From positions 1 through 64,000 of the forward strand of contig DAIMZL010000001.1 of NCBI GenBank assembly GCA_036733965.1: a stretch of DNA of 64,000 bases, given 5' to 3'. A program made the position numbers and the translations under genes. This document shows, in pieces, positions 1 to 7,555 of this stretch. The notes below the pieces were generated by a model. That model searched no databases, was not told the origin of the DNA, and saw only the letters and a program-made list of their open reading frames with translations. Each line of letters starts with the position of its first letter. Within the stretch, counting starts at the first letter, position 1. Source of the stretch: JAEXOD01 sp937930275 (GTDB lineage Bacteria; Bacteroidota; Ignavibacteria; Ignavibacteriales; Melioribacteraceae).

Positions 1-1064
1 GTATAATTTCCGTTAATTCCCTGAGATATGTACCATTGACCAAAAAACGGAAGTTCGGTAAATAGCAATTTAAAGTTTTCGAATCTATACTTTCTATTAT
101 TGTGGTAGTAAAAATTTTCTTCAGGCGAGCCCGGAGCAAAATATAAAAGAACTAAATCAGTTTGGTCTTTCCTAAATTTTAATCCGTAAAGGGTGGATAA
201 AACAATAAAGTTGAAAGGAAGAACGAAAATTGGTAATAAAAACGGCTGCAATATTTTGCCGAAAAAAGCAGTAAATACAATTACAACAATTACACTTATA
301 AAAATAAGCGGGATAGTTTTTCTTGATATTAATATTAAAGTGCCACCCAATGCAAACGCTACTAAAATTGAATTTAAAGATGTTATTAATAGCATATTAC
401 TATCGTAGAACGGAAATATAATAGATAATGCAAAATAATTAAATGTATAAGCTACCCAGCTAATTACAAAAAGTACACGTGAAAAAAATAAAATTGCGAT
501 ACTTAAAAAAATGCCGCTTAAAATAAAGTCATTAAAAAAAATAACTGAAAGACTTCTGAAATAATACTGTAAAAATATCGGCATACCGGCAAATAATTCG
601 GTAGAGTTTTTAGTAATTGCATTTGCATAAAATATAGCATTGTAATTAGATATAAATACCAAGAATACATACAAAGTTATAATAAACGGTAAACTCAATC
701 CGGGTAAATTAAAAGCTGTTGCTAAGTAATGTTCAAGAATAGCGGTTATAAAAAAATTAATAATACCGAAAATAATAAACAATAGTATAATTTGATAAGT
801 AATCTCAAAATAGTAGGGAACGGCAATTCCGAAAAGAATTCCGTTAAAACCGTAAAAGCCTGTTTTAATTTTTTCCCTATCAAATTTTAGTAATAAAGCC
901 GTAGTATTGGAGATTAATAATCCGGCTAAGCCGAAAGCCCCGAATAGCGGATTAAAAAAGGTAACTAACAGGGCAACGGCTCCGATATATCTTCTATTGC
1001 TAAATAAAATTTGAGCATAGCTAAAAAAGATTGAATCTAATATAAAATCAATTTTATTTTTCAA
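1..1064 (-). CDS. Urea-transporter family membrane protein, probable C-terminal M23 peptidase domain (partial)
   Basis: The gene runs off the window end, leaving about 354 residues. The visible part is a multi-spanning membrane protein. It has the two-fold repeat of the urea transporter (SLC14/UT) family: GFYGFNGILFGIAV and later NSILVAFALGG, each followed by a pore-like segment (LPGLSLPFII and QPFLLPIFVLPFNF). These transporters pass urea or similar small neutral solutes. Just before the edge the chain leaves the membrane and reads FFGQWYISQGINGNY. That resembles the start of an M23 (LytM) metallopeptidase domain, whose metal ligands would lie outside the window. I chose the TTG at 1064, which sits 8 bp after the decarboxylase stop codon; no ATG gives a full first repeat. 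It is apparently co-transcribed with the decarboxylase, ATP-grasp and PqqD-like genes. The transporter family is fairly sure and the M23 domain less so. Confidence 0.7.
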   Translation of the reverse strand, partial: MKNKIDFILDSIFFSYAQILFSNRRYIGAVALLVTFFNPLFGAFGLAGLLISNTTALLLKFDREKIKTGFYGFNGILFGIAVPYYFEITYQIILLFIIFGIINFFITAILEHYLATAFNLPGLSLPFIITLYVFLVFISNYNAIFYANAITKNSTELFAGMPIFLQYYFRSLSVIFFNDFILSGIFLSIAILFFSRVLFVISWVAYTFNYFALSIIFPFYDSNMLLITSLNSILVAFALGGTLILISRKTIPLIFISVIVVIVFTAFFGKILQPFLLPIFVLPFNFIVLSTLYGLKFRKDQTDLVLLYFAPGSPEENFYYHNNRKYRFENFKLLFTELPFFGQWYISQGINGNY

Positions 1065-1072
1065 TTTTAGAC

Positions 1073-2422
1073 CTAATTGAGTTTTAATTTTTCAGGTATT
1101 ATTTCAAGTTCATCTATTGAATTTATTGTTTCGGTTTTACGCAATAGTTCAACCTTCCCGTCTTCGGCAATCATTACAACCGATGGTCTATAAGTAATAA
1201 ACTGCATCCATTGAGTCATATTGTAAGCCCCGACATTATGAATTACTAAATTTTCACCAACTTTTACCGAAGGGAATAATATTTCTTCTCTAATGCAGTC
1301 AATGTTCATACATAACGGACCATAAATAGTAGAATTTTCTGTAAATTGAGGTGTGGGTTGTGCCGGAATAACTTTATGTTTATACCAAAAACTTGTAAAC
1401 AGGATATTAACGCCGGCATCAATAATAATTGCCCTTCTACCATCCGAAAGGCGTTTATTTGCCAGAACTGTCGTAATTAAATATCCTGCATCATCTATAA
1501 GTGCTCTTCCGCTTTCAAGTATTAAAGTAGGCATATCATCGTTAGAAAGCTTCATTGCATATAACGGAGAAGTTATTGCATCTGCATATTGCTCAATAGA
1601 CGGCAATAATTCTTCAGCCGGTAAGTATTGTCCTTTTAATGTATTGTTGGAAGGAAGACCGCCGCCTACATCAATATAATCAACCAATATTCCGTGTTCG
1701 TTACGTAAATAGTTTGCTAAATCCACAAGTTTTGTTACGGCAATTTTATAAGCATCCGTATTCATTATGTATGTTCCGATATGCGTATGCAAACCTATTA
1801 AATTTAAATTTTTTACTCTTATTATTCTTCTTAAAGCTTCAAGAGCTTCGCCGTTTTCGTAATTAAAACCAAATCTATCCCATTTTGGATAAATTCCGGT
1901 ATCCATGTTTACTCTAATAGCAACATCTGCCTTTATATTTAATTCGTTAACAATCTCGATAATCAAATACAACTCATCAAAATGATCAATATGTATTTTA
2001 CTTTTATTTTGAATAGCTTTAATTAAAGCTTCTTTAGATTTTGACGGACCGTTAAAAATAATATTCCTTCCGTTAATACCTGCTTTAATTGCTTTATCGT
2101 ATTCAAATTCGCTAACAACTTCTGCCCAAGAACCTTCTTGGTGAAATATATTACAAACGGCTTGTAAATAATTTGTTTTATATGACCATGCAAATTGAAC
2201 TTTAGGATAACGTGTATTAAATACTCTATATGCTTTTCTTTGATTATCTCTTATTTTTTTTTCTGAAAGCACGAAAAGAGGTGATCCATACTCAGTAGCT
2301 AAATCTTTAATTTGTACACCTTCAATATCAGATTTATATTGTGAAACGGGTGCGCTCCCAAATTTGTTCATAAAACCGGAGTAGTGTTTTGTTATTACCG
2401 GTCTTTCATATAATTTCCTCAT
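1073..2422 (-). CDS. Fold-type III PLP-dependent decarboxylase, BtrK/DAP-decarboxylase-like
   Basis: A 449-residue alanine-racemase-fold enzyme of the Orn/DAP/Arg decarboxylase group. Lys82 in FAWSYKTN should carry PLP. Other family signatures are HTHIGT (213-217 region), DVGGGLP (251-257), ESGRAL (303-308) and GPLCMNID (368-375), where Cys371 and Asp375 match the catalytic Cys and Asp supplied by the partner subunit. GPLCxxxD resembles BtrK-type enzymes, which decarboxylate a carrier-bound amino acid, more than the CES motif of LysA. I chose the ATG at 2422, two bases below the ATP-grasp stop and with GGGGA about 9 nt upstream. A longer frame to 2455 exists but overlaps the ligase gene. The substrate is unknown; lysine biosynthesis is possible but does not fit the neighbours. 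Confidence 0.82.
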   Translation of the reverse strand: MRKLYERPVITKHYSGFMNKFGSAPVSQYKSDIEGVQIKDLATEYGSPLFVLSEKKIRDNQRKAYRVFNTRYPKVQFAWSYKTNYLQAVCNIFHQEGSWAEVVSEFEYDKAIKAGINGRNIIFNGPSKSKEALIKAIQNKSKIHIDHFDELYLIIEIVNELNIKADVAIRVNMDTGIYPKWDRFGFNYENGEALEALRRIIRVKNLNLIGLHTHIGTYIMNTDAYKIAVTKLVDLANYLRNEHGILVDYIDVGGGLPSNNTLKGQYLPAEELLPSIEQYADAITSPLYAMKLSNDDMPTLILESGRALIDDAGYLITTVLANKRLSDGRRAIIIDAGVNILFTSFWYKHKVIPAQPTPQFTENSTIYGPLCMNIDCIREEILFPSVKVGENLVIHNVGAYNMTQWMQFITYRPSVVMIAEDGKVELLRKTETINSIDELEIIPEKLKLN

Positions 2423-2423
2423 C

Positions 2424-3458
2424 TTATAATTCCCCATTAATAGTGAATTTTTCAAATTGTTTAATATCAGTAATTAAATCCCACGAATAACGGATAAAAA
2501 TTTTACCGACTTCATAATCTTTATACGGTTTAACATTTTTTCCTTCGGCAAGCTCTGCCAACATAAAAGGTAAATTCTGTCCTGCTGCTACAGCAAGGTA
2601 AACCCAAGCAGGTAATCTGGGATTGATTTCGAGCAAATAAAATTCTTCGGAATTTTTTTCTTTAACAAATTCCAACTCTAAACCGCTTTTCCACTGCAAT
2701 TTATTAATAATATTTTTTGATAAATTTAATAAACTTTCGTCATCTAAAGTAATACCTGCCCAACCTTTTCCTTTATCAGTTATATACAACTTTTTCATAG
2801 GAACAGCTCCAATAGTTTCGCCGGTTCCGTTTCCTACGGCAACAACATTATATTCGTCACCTCCGATAAATTCTTGAATAATTATCGGCAAACCCCATTT
2901 AAATCGTATTTTATTAAAAGCAGTAACGGCTTCGTCAAAATTATGGGCAATATATGCATCATAAAATATACCTTTAATAACGGCAGGGTATTTAATTTTA
3001 TTCGGAATTTCGTGCAAATCTTGAATTGAATTAGCAAGAAAATTAGACGGAGCTTTAAATCCGTGAATATCACAAAACTCTTTTAGTTTATCTTTTGCAC
3101 GTAAATTTAATTGATCTAATTCGGGTAGATAGAGTTTAATACCCATTCTATGTAATTCGGGTGCAATTTTAATAAATCCGTAAAGTTCTGAATCTAAAGT
3201 AGGAATAATAATATCAATTTTTTCTTTTTCGTAAATAAATTTAATTCTATGTAACAAGTTCTCCAATCCTGCAGAAGGGTAAGGGATGATATAACTTTTA
3301 TCGGCTACACCTTCCATATGGGGACCCGGTTCTAAAGTATCATAAATTAAACCAATTATCTTTAAATCGGGGATATTGGATTCTCTTAGCCCACGTATTA
3401 CGGGAACACCTGGTCCCGGGCTATCAACATTATTTAATCCGGTTACTGCAATTCTCAT
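2424..3458 (-). CDS. ATP-grasp domain ligase
   Basis: A 344-residue protein with ATP-grasp architecture. It has an N-terminal Rossmann-like domain (MRIAVTGLNN; IIIPTLDSE at about 83-91), then KYPAVIKG with Lys162 for ATP, a second lysine or glutamate strand (IIIQEFIGGDEYNV, Glu196), and the metal-binding LLEINPRLPAW near 275-285 (Glu277, Asn279). Enzymes of this fold join a carboxylate to an amine or thiol through an acyl-phosphate. The start overlaps the PqqD-like gene by 4 bp (ATGA) and the decarboxylase follows after 1 bp, so translation of all three is coupled. This suggests it loads or joins an amino acid that the decarboxylase then processes. The substrate cannot be read from the sequence. 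Confidence 0.8.
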   Translation of the reverse strand: MRIAVTGLNNVDSPGPGVPVIRGLRESNIPDLKIIGLIYDTLEPGPHMEGVADKSYIIPYPSAGLENLLHRIKFIYEKEKIDIIIPTLDSELYGFIKIAPELHRMGIKLYLPELDQLNLRAKDKLKEFCDIHGFKAPSNFLANSIQDLHEIPNKIKYPAVIKGIFYDAYIAHNFDEAVTAFNKIRFKWGLPIIIQEFIGGDEYNVVAVGNGTGETIGAVPMKKLYITDKGKGWAGITLDDESLLNLSKNIINKLQWKSGLELEFVKEKNSEEFYLLEINPRLPAWVYLAVAAGQNLPFMLAELAEGKNVKPYKDYEVGKIFIRYSWDLITDIKQFEKFTINGEL

Positions 3459-3709
3459 ATTTCTTTTAGTATGTTTAAGTTTTTTAATTGATTTAAGTAG
3501 TCACTTAAATCTTTATTTACAGTTTTTTCATCAATTTCGTACTCTAAAGCAATATGGCTGCATATTTCATCAAAACTTAAATCGTCTTTAAGTAGATGAA
3601 TAATTTCGCTTCCTATTGCGTTGACAGTAAAAGTTTCACCGGTGGAAGGGTGAAAAATAAAACCACTATCGCTAATTGCAATGTTTGAAGGAATTTTTAA
3701 GTTTTTCAT
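3455..3709 (-). CDS. PqqD-like small protein (peptide or substrate chaperone)
   Basis: An 84-residue protein that looks like PqqD/RRE winged-helix domains. It has a short beta-hairpin (IAISDSGFIFHPSTGETFTVN), then the NAIGSEIIHLL helix and the FDEICSHIALEYEIDEKTVNKDLSDYLNQLKNLNIL segment typical of the family. PqqD domains bind leader peptides or act as substrate carriers for RiPP-type enzymes. No radical SAM partner or precursor peptide is visible here. I prefer the ATG at 3709, placed 8 bases after the preceding stop codon, over a GTG at 3721. The gene is followed by ATP-grasp with a 4-bp overlap, which implies a functional unit. The family is likely; the role in this cluster is inferred. 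Confidence 0.72.
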   Translation of the reverse strand: MKNLKIPSNIAISDSGFIFHPSTGETFTVNAIGSEIIHLLKDDLSFDEICSHIALEYEIDEKTVNKDLSDYLNQLKNLNILKEI

Positions 3710-3717
3710 AAATTTTC

Positions 3718-4560
3718 TCACTTTAAATAAATCATTTTTTTAGTATTGCTATAACCATTAACATTTAATTGATAGAAATAAACTCCTGAAGCTACTTTTG
3801 TATTGTTTTTATCCGTTCCGTTCCAGATAAGTTTATGAGTTCCGGAATTTAAGTTGTCATTTAACAATGTATTTACTTCTTTTCCGTTAACATCGTAAAT
3901 TTTTAAATTTACATCACTATCGTTTTTTAAATCAAATTCAATATTAGTCTGGGGATTAAAGGGGTTTGGGAAGTTCTGCTTTAAATTAAACTCTACTTTT
4001 TCAATATTTTGTTCGTTAATTGATGTGCTAATACCTGTATTATACGAAATTAAGTTATTTATCGTAAAGTTTGGGTAATTAAATTTTGAAATTAAGCATT
4101 CAAGAATTCCGTCATCATCTACATCCCAAATAGTCGGAGATGAATAATATGAAGCAGCATCGTTTAACTCCAATAAAATTTTATTATTAGCTATGTCAAT
4201 TATTTTTACTCCTTGTCTATAAGGGGAAGCTGTACCATAGGACGAGAGCACATAAAACTCTGTTATACCGTCACCTGTTAAATCGGTTGCAAACGAATAA
4301 AGTAAATATCCGGCGTCTTTTTCAGCTTGAGTAAAAGTGTAAGTGTATTTAGTAACACTTGAGTAAAAGTCTTCCATAATATAAAATTTGTTAACATCAA
4401 TGTAATAAGGTCTTTTTGACCATTTATCCCCGTTTTGTTGAAAATTTATCCAACCGGATACATAACTATTAGATAAATTATTGCTTGACCATTCGGTTTG
4501 CCATTGTGCAAAAATGCTACAATTAAACAATACAATTAAAAAGTACAAAGTTTGCTTCAT
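3718..4560 (-). CDS. Secreted protein with FG-GAP-like repeats and type IX secretion sorting domain
   Basis: A 280-residue exported protein. It has a signal peptide (MKQTLYFLIVLFNCSIFAQ) and a middle region with two Asp-rich loops of FG-GAP/VCBS style (DLTGDGITEF and DVDDDGILEC). The last 86 residues, from about 195, form a FlgD-Ig-like sorting domain: NFPNPFNPQT, LKIYDVNGKEV, SGTHKLIWNGTD, ASGVYFYQL, and the terminal KKMIYLK. In Bacteroidota and relatives this domain sends proteins through the type IX system to the cell surface. I chose the ATG at 4560 because GGGA sits 6 nt before it; the upstream ATG at 4572 lacks this. Its stop is only 8 bases from the PqqD-like ATG, so it probably heads the operon. 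The ligand is unknown. Confidence 0.8.
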   Translation of the reverse strand: MKQTLYFLIVLFNCSIFAQWQTEWSSNNLSNSYVSGWINFQQNGDKWSKRPYYIDVNKFYIMEDFYSSVTKYTYTFTQAEKDAGYLLYSFATDLTGDGITEFYVLSSYGTASPYRQGVKIIDIANNKILLELNDAASYYSSPTIWDVDDDGILECLISKFNYPNFTINNLISYNTGISTSINEQNIEKVEFNLKQNFPNPFNPQTNIEFDLKNDSDVNLKIYDVNGKEVNTLLNDNLNSGTHKLIWNGTDKNNTKVASGVYFYQLNVNGYSNTKKMIYLK

Positions 4561-4606
4561 TATTATTCCCATTATTATTAAAGAAATTAATTAATTTAAT
4601 AAAAAT

Positions 4607-4637
4607 TGGGGATAAAATTGAATAAATTTTATCCCCA
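4607..4637 (-). terminator. Rho-independent terminator-like hairpin
   Basis: A perfect 13-bp inverted repeat (TGGGGATAAAATT at 4607-4619 and its complement at 4625-4637) with a 5-nt loop. It begins 8 bases beyond the stop codon of the OB-fold-like gene and is followed on the minus strand by AATTTTTATT. This separates that gene from the type IX-secreted gene downstream. Confidence 0.7.
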
Positions 4638-4644
4638 TTATTAA

Positions 4645-5115
4645 TTAATTACGATTGCCTCTTCTATTACCAGCCCATTTAGGGAACCCGTATTTGTCCC
4701 TTAATTGAAAATCAGTTCCGTTCTGTTTTACTTTAGAAGCTATAACAAACGTATTGTTATCCACTGTAACTTTAGAACCAAAAATTTCTAATTTGTCGCC
4801 TTTGTTAATATCAAGTTTAACATCGTCTAAATACCATGTAGGTCCTAAGTGAACATTAACATTTCCTTCGGTAGTTTTTACATTTAATACTAAGCCTCCT
4901 CTATAACCATTTCCTCTAAGCAGTTCATATGATTCTACTGTTCCTTTTACTGTAGTCTCAGTTTTTAAATCATATAAAGGTCCGTTGTTATTGTAACAAT
5001 AACCGCCTCTTCCGTTCCAATTTTTATTATTTCTTCTACCGTATTGAGCAGATATATCTGAAATTGAAGCGAAAATTAATGTGAGTGCTAATAAAGCAAA
5101 AATTGATTTTTTCAT
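4645..5115 (-). CDS. Small secreted protein, OB-fold-like domain
   Basis: A 156-residue exported protein. It has a clear signal peptide (MKKSIFALLALTLIFASISDISAQ), then a Gly/Asn/Arg-rich linker (about 25-46), and a single beta-rich domain (about 50-145) with TVKGTVESYELL, GGLVLNVKTTEG, VHLGPTWYLDD, KGDKLEIFGSKV and FVIASKVKQNG. The order of a short ETTVKGTV strand, a VHLGPxWYL turn and a KGDKLEIxGSKV strand recalls periplasmic OB-fold proteins often found beside metal or stress genes. No enzyme motif is seen. The start is well supported by AGGAG 6 nt before the ATG. A strong hairpin follows the stop, so it is a separate unit from the cluster downstream. The function is unknown. Confidence 0.65.
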   Translation of the reverse strand: MKKSIFALLALTLIFASISDISAQYGRRNNKNWNGRGGYCYNNNGPLYDLKTETTVKGTVESYELLRGNGYRGGLVLNVKTTEGNVNVHLGPTWYLDDVKLDINKGDKLEIFGSKVTVDNNTFVIASKVKQNGTDFQLRDKYGFPKWAGNRRGNRN

Positions 5116-5501
5116 TTTTAACTCCTGTATATGTTTAATAAAGTTTCAATTCAGATGTGACAATTTGTGTGCCACAAGTTAAAAGTTGAAAAATTGTTGA
5201 TTTTTGAATTCTATTAAATTTTTCTATTTTAGATATATCAAAAATCTTTAAAAAATTGATATTTAATATGCTATGTGGCTATATTAAAATTTCATTTTAA
5301 TAAGAAGCATTGATTATTTTATATAAAAAACTTAAGATCATTCCCTTAATTAAGCTCCTATTATTTATTTTATTTAAATTAAATTCGACATGTGAGTCGA
5401 ATAATTCGACTTAAACAGTAATAAAAACTTGGTAAAATATAAATTTGAAATAAATTTGTTGAATTTAAGGCTAAATTTTTTGGCGTAAATTTTGTATTAT
5501 T
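5116..5501. other. Divergent intergenic control region
   Basis: About 390 bases lie between a minus-strand secreted-protein gene and a plus-strand secreted-protein gene. I see no coding frame with a plausible protein, and no tRNA. The stretch is extremely AT-rich. Its one notable content is the alternating ATTCGAC motif near 5384-5411, described separately. A near-miss Bacteroidota -7 element (TAAATTTTG, one base too long) lies just upstream of the plus-strand gene. Confidence 0.6.
5384..5411. promoter_or_regulatory. Three alternating copies of ATTCGAC (possible operator)
   Basis: ATTCGAC occurs at 5384-5390, its reverse complement GTCGAAT at 5397-5403, and ATTCGAC again at 5405-5411. The first pair is an inverted repeat around a 6-bp centre; the second pair forms the near-continuous palindrome AGTCGAA-TAA-TTCGACT (5396-5412). 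GC-containing symmetric sites stand out in this AT-rich spacer and look like a binding site for a dimeric regulator. The regulator and the controlled gene are unknown. Confidence 0.45.
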
Positions 5502-5507
5502 ATGTTT

Positions 5508-5840
5508 ATGAAAAAAATAGTTTTTATAATAAGTGTAATTTTTTGTCGATTTGAAATGGTTGAAGCACAAACCATAAAATCGGATTCTTTAAAAGTTAAA
5601 GGTACAATATCGGATAGTTTGCACCGGTGTACGCCTTATCTTCGTTTTATAGATAAAAACGGGGACGGCATTAATGATATTGCTCCTGATATAGACGGAG
5701 ACGGAATACCTGATAAATTAGATCCGCAATTTCATAAAAAATATAGATATCGCCATAGATTTGGAAAAGAGATAAAAGATTCTACTAACTTCGATAAGAA
5801 TAAAAAAAAGGGAAGAAGATACCGAGGCGGTAAAAAATAA
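5508..5840 (+). CDS. Small secreted protein with calcium-binding-like Asp repeats
   Basis: A 110-residue protein with an N-terminal signal-like segment (MKKIVFIISVIFCRF, possible cleavage after VEAQ). Near residues 45-70 are two Asp-rich loops, DKNGDGINDIAPD and DGDGIPDKLDP, matching the thrombospondin type 3/dockerin-like Ca-binding pattern DxDGDGxxD. The last 35 residues are very basic (KKYRYRHRF, KKKGRRYRGGKK), which may bind acidic surfaces. I chose the ATG at 5508 over 5502 because it begins a normal signal peptide. It stands alone between the control region and pyrG. Similar short proteins are common in Ignavibacteria-type genomes, but no function is known. Confidence 0.6.
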   Translation: MKKIVFIISVIFCRFEMVEAQTIKSDSLKVKGTISDSLHRCTPYLRFIDKNGDGINDIAPDIDGDGIPDKLDPQFHKKYRYRHRFGKEIKDSTNFDKNKKKGRRYRGGKK

Positions 5841-5926
5841 CAAATCAATTGAGAAATTAATACTTACCTATGTAAATTAAGAAAAAATTTAGTTATCTTT
5901 AAATTTCCAATAATTTAAATTATGAC

Positions 5927-7555
5927 ATGGATTTTCATAAAAAGGTAAAGTATATTTTTGTAACAGGGGGAGTGGTTTCTTCACTTGGGAAAGGTATAAC
6001 AGCATCGGCATTAGGATTATTATTAAAGCAACGAGGGTACAGTGTAACTATCCAAAAGTTTGATCCTTATATTAATGTAGATCCCGGAACTATGAATCCG
6101 TTTCAACACGGTGAAGTTTATGTAACCGACGATGGTGCAGAAACCGACTTAGATTTAGGACATTACGAGCGCTTTTTGGATGTAAATATGTCCAGAGCAA
6201 ATAATACTACTACCGGTCAAGTATATGATGAAGTAATTTCAAAGGAAAGAAGGGGCGATTATTTAGGAGCAACTGTTCAAGTAATACCTCATATTACAGA
6301 CGAAATAAAACGCAGGATGAAATTATTGGGCGAAAGCGGTAAATATGATATTATTATTACTGAAATAGGAGGAACCGTAGGCGATATCGAAAGCTTACCG
6401 TTCATGGAATCAATTAGACAATTAATGTCTGATTTAGGCAAAAAGAATAGTTTAAGCATACATGTAACACTTGTTCCGTATATAACTTCTGCCGGTGAGA
6501 TGAAAACTAAACCAACCCAGCATAGTGTTAAAAATCTGTTGGAATTAGGGATTCAACCTCAAATTTTAGTTTGCAGAAGCGAGCATCCGCTTGATGAAGA
6601 AATTAAACATAAAATTGCATCCTTTTGCAACGTTAACAATAAAGCAGTAATTTCTGCGTATGACTGTAAAACTATTTATGAAGTTCCTTTAGTTTTATTA
6701 AAACAAAAATTTGATAGATTAGTTTTAAAATATTTAAAACTTCCCGATATAAATATTAAAATAGATGATTGGACGCAATTTGTTGAAAAAATAAAAAATC
6801 CTAAAGTAAAAGTTAAAATAGCAGTTTGCGGAAAATATACTGAAGTTCAAGATGCATATAAAAGTATTACTGAAGCATTTGTTCATGCAGGTGCAGAAAA
6901 TATAGCAAAAGTTGAATATGTTTTTATTAGAGCCGAAGATATTAATAATAAATCAGCTGTTACTTTATTAAACGGATTTGACGGAATATTAGTACCGGGA
7001 GGATTTGGAAATAGAGGTATTGAAGGAAAAATTGCTGCAATTAATTATGCAAGAACTAATAAAATACCATTTTTAGGTATTTGTTTGGGAATGCAATTAG
7101 CCGCAATTGAAATAGCAAGGAATGTTTGCGGTATAAAAAGTGCTAATAGTTCTGAATTTGTTAAAAATAAGTACAGTATTATTGACTTAATGGAAACGCA
7201 AAAAAAAGTTAGTAAGAAAGGGGGAACTATGCGCTTAGGAGCTTATCCCTGTATAATTAAAAAAGATTCATTAGCATTCAATGCCTATCAAGAAACTGAG
7301 ATATCCGAAAGGCATAGACATAGATACGAATTTAATAACAAATATAGAGAAATATTTGAAGATAACGGAGTTTTGTTAAGCGGGCTATCACCGGACGGTA
7401 ATTTAGTTGAAATTATTGAACTTAGAGACCACCCATGGTTTTTAGGTTGCCAGTTTCATCCGGAATTAAAGTCAAGGGCTGTAAAAGCTCATCCGTTATT
7501 TAGAGAATTTATTAAAGCAGCCATTAATTATTCAAAACAAGGAAAAGAAAATTGA
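5927..7555 (+). CDS. pyrG: CTP synthase
   Basis: A 542-residue enzyme of normal family length that converts UTP, ATP and glutamine to CTP. The N-terminal amidoligase domain starts with FVTGGVVSSLGKGITASALG (P-loop) and continues through KFDPYINVDPGTMNPFQHGEVYVTDDGAETDLDLGHYERF, which is almost invariant in the family. The C-terminal class I glutaminase has GGFGNRGIEGK, the nucleophile Cys386 in GICLGMQ, and the His/Glu pair in FHPEL near the end. All catalytic parts are present. A TPR gene begins within its stop codon (4-bp overlap), so they are co-translated. Confidence 0.97.
   Translation: MDFHKKVKYIFVTGGVVSSLGKGITASALGLLLKQRGYSVTIQKFDPYINVDPGTMNPFQHGEVYVTDDGAETDLDLGHYERFLDVNMSRANNTTTGQVYDEVISKERRGDYLGATVQVIPHITDEIKRRMKLLGESGKYDIIITEIGGTVGDIESLPFMESIRQLMSDLGKKNSLSIHVTLVPYITSAGEMKTKPTQHSVKNLLELGIQPQILVCRSEHPLDEEIKHKIASFCNVNNKAVISAYDCKTIYEVPLVLLKQKFDRLVLKYLKLPDINIKIDDWTQFVEKIKNPKVKVKIAVCGKYTEVQDAYKSITEAFVHAGAENIAKVEYVFIRAEDINNKSAVTLLNGFDGILVPGGFGNRGIEGKIAAINYARTNKIPFLGICLGMQLAAIEIARNVCGIKSANSSEFVKNKYSIIDLMETQKKVSKKGGTMRLGAYPCIIKKDSLAFNAYQETEISERHRHRYEFNNKYREIFEDNGVLLSGLSPDGNLVEIIELRDHPWFLGCQFHPELKSRAVKAHPLFREFIKAAINYSKQGKEN

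Noticed and set aside
193..408. A 71-residue plus-strand frame near the left edge.
   Set aside because: It lies antisense to the urea-transporter-like gene, whose minus-strand frame is continuous and has family motifs. The plus frame has no recognisable character.
5165..5177. TTGTG-TGC-CACAA as a CRP/FNR-like operator upstream of the OB-fold-like gene.
   Set aside because: Only 5-bp arms with a 3-nt centre, and the nearby TGTGA...CACA spacing does not match a CRP site. Too weak to call.
5379..5570. A 63-residue minus-strand frame in the divergent spacer.
   Set aside because: It overlaps the start of the secreted-protein gene and reads as Tyr/Asn/Phe low complexity.
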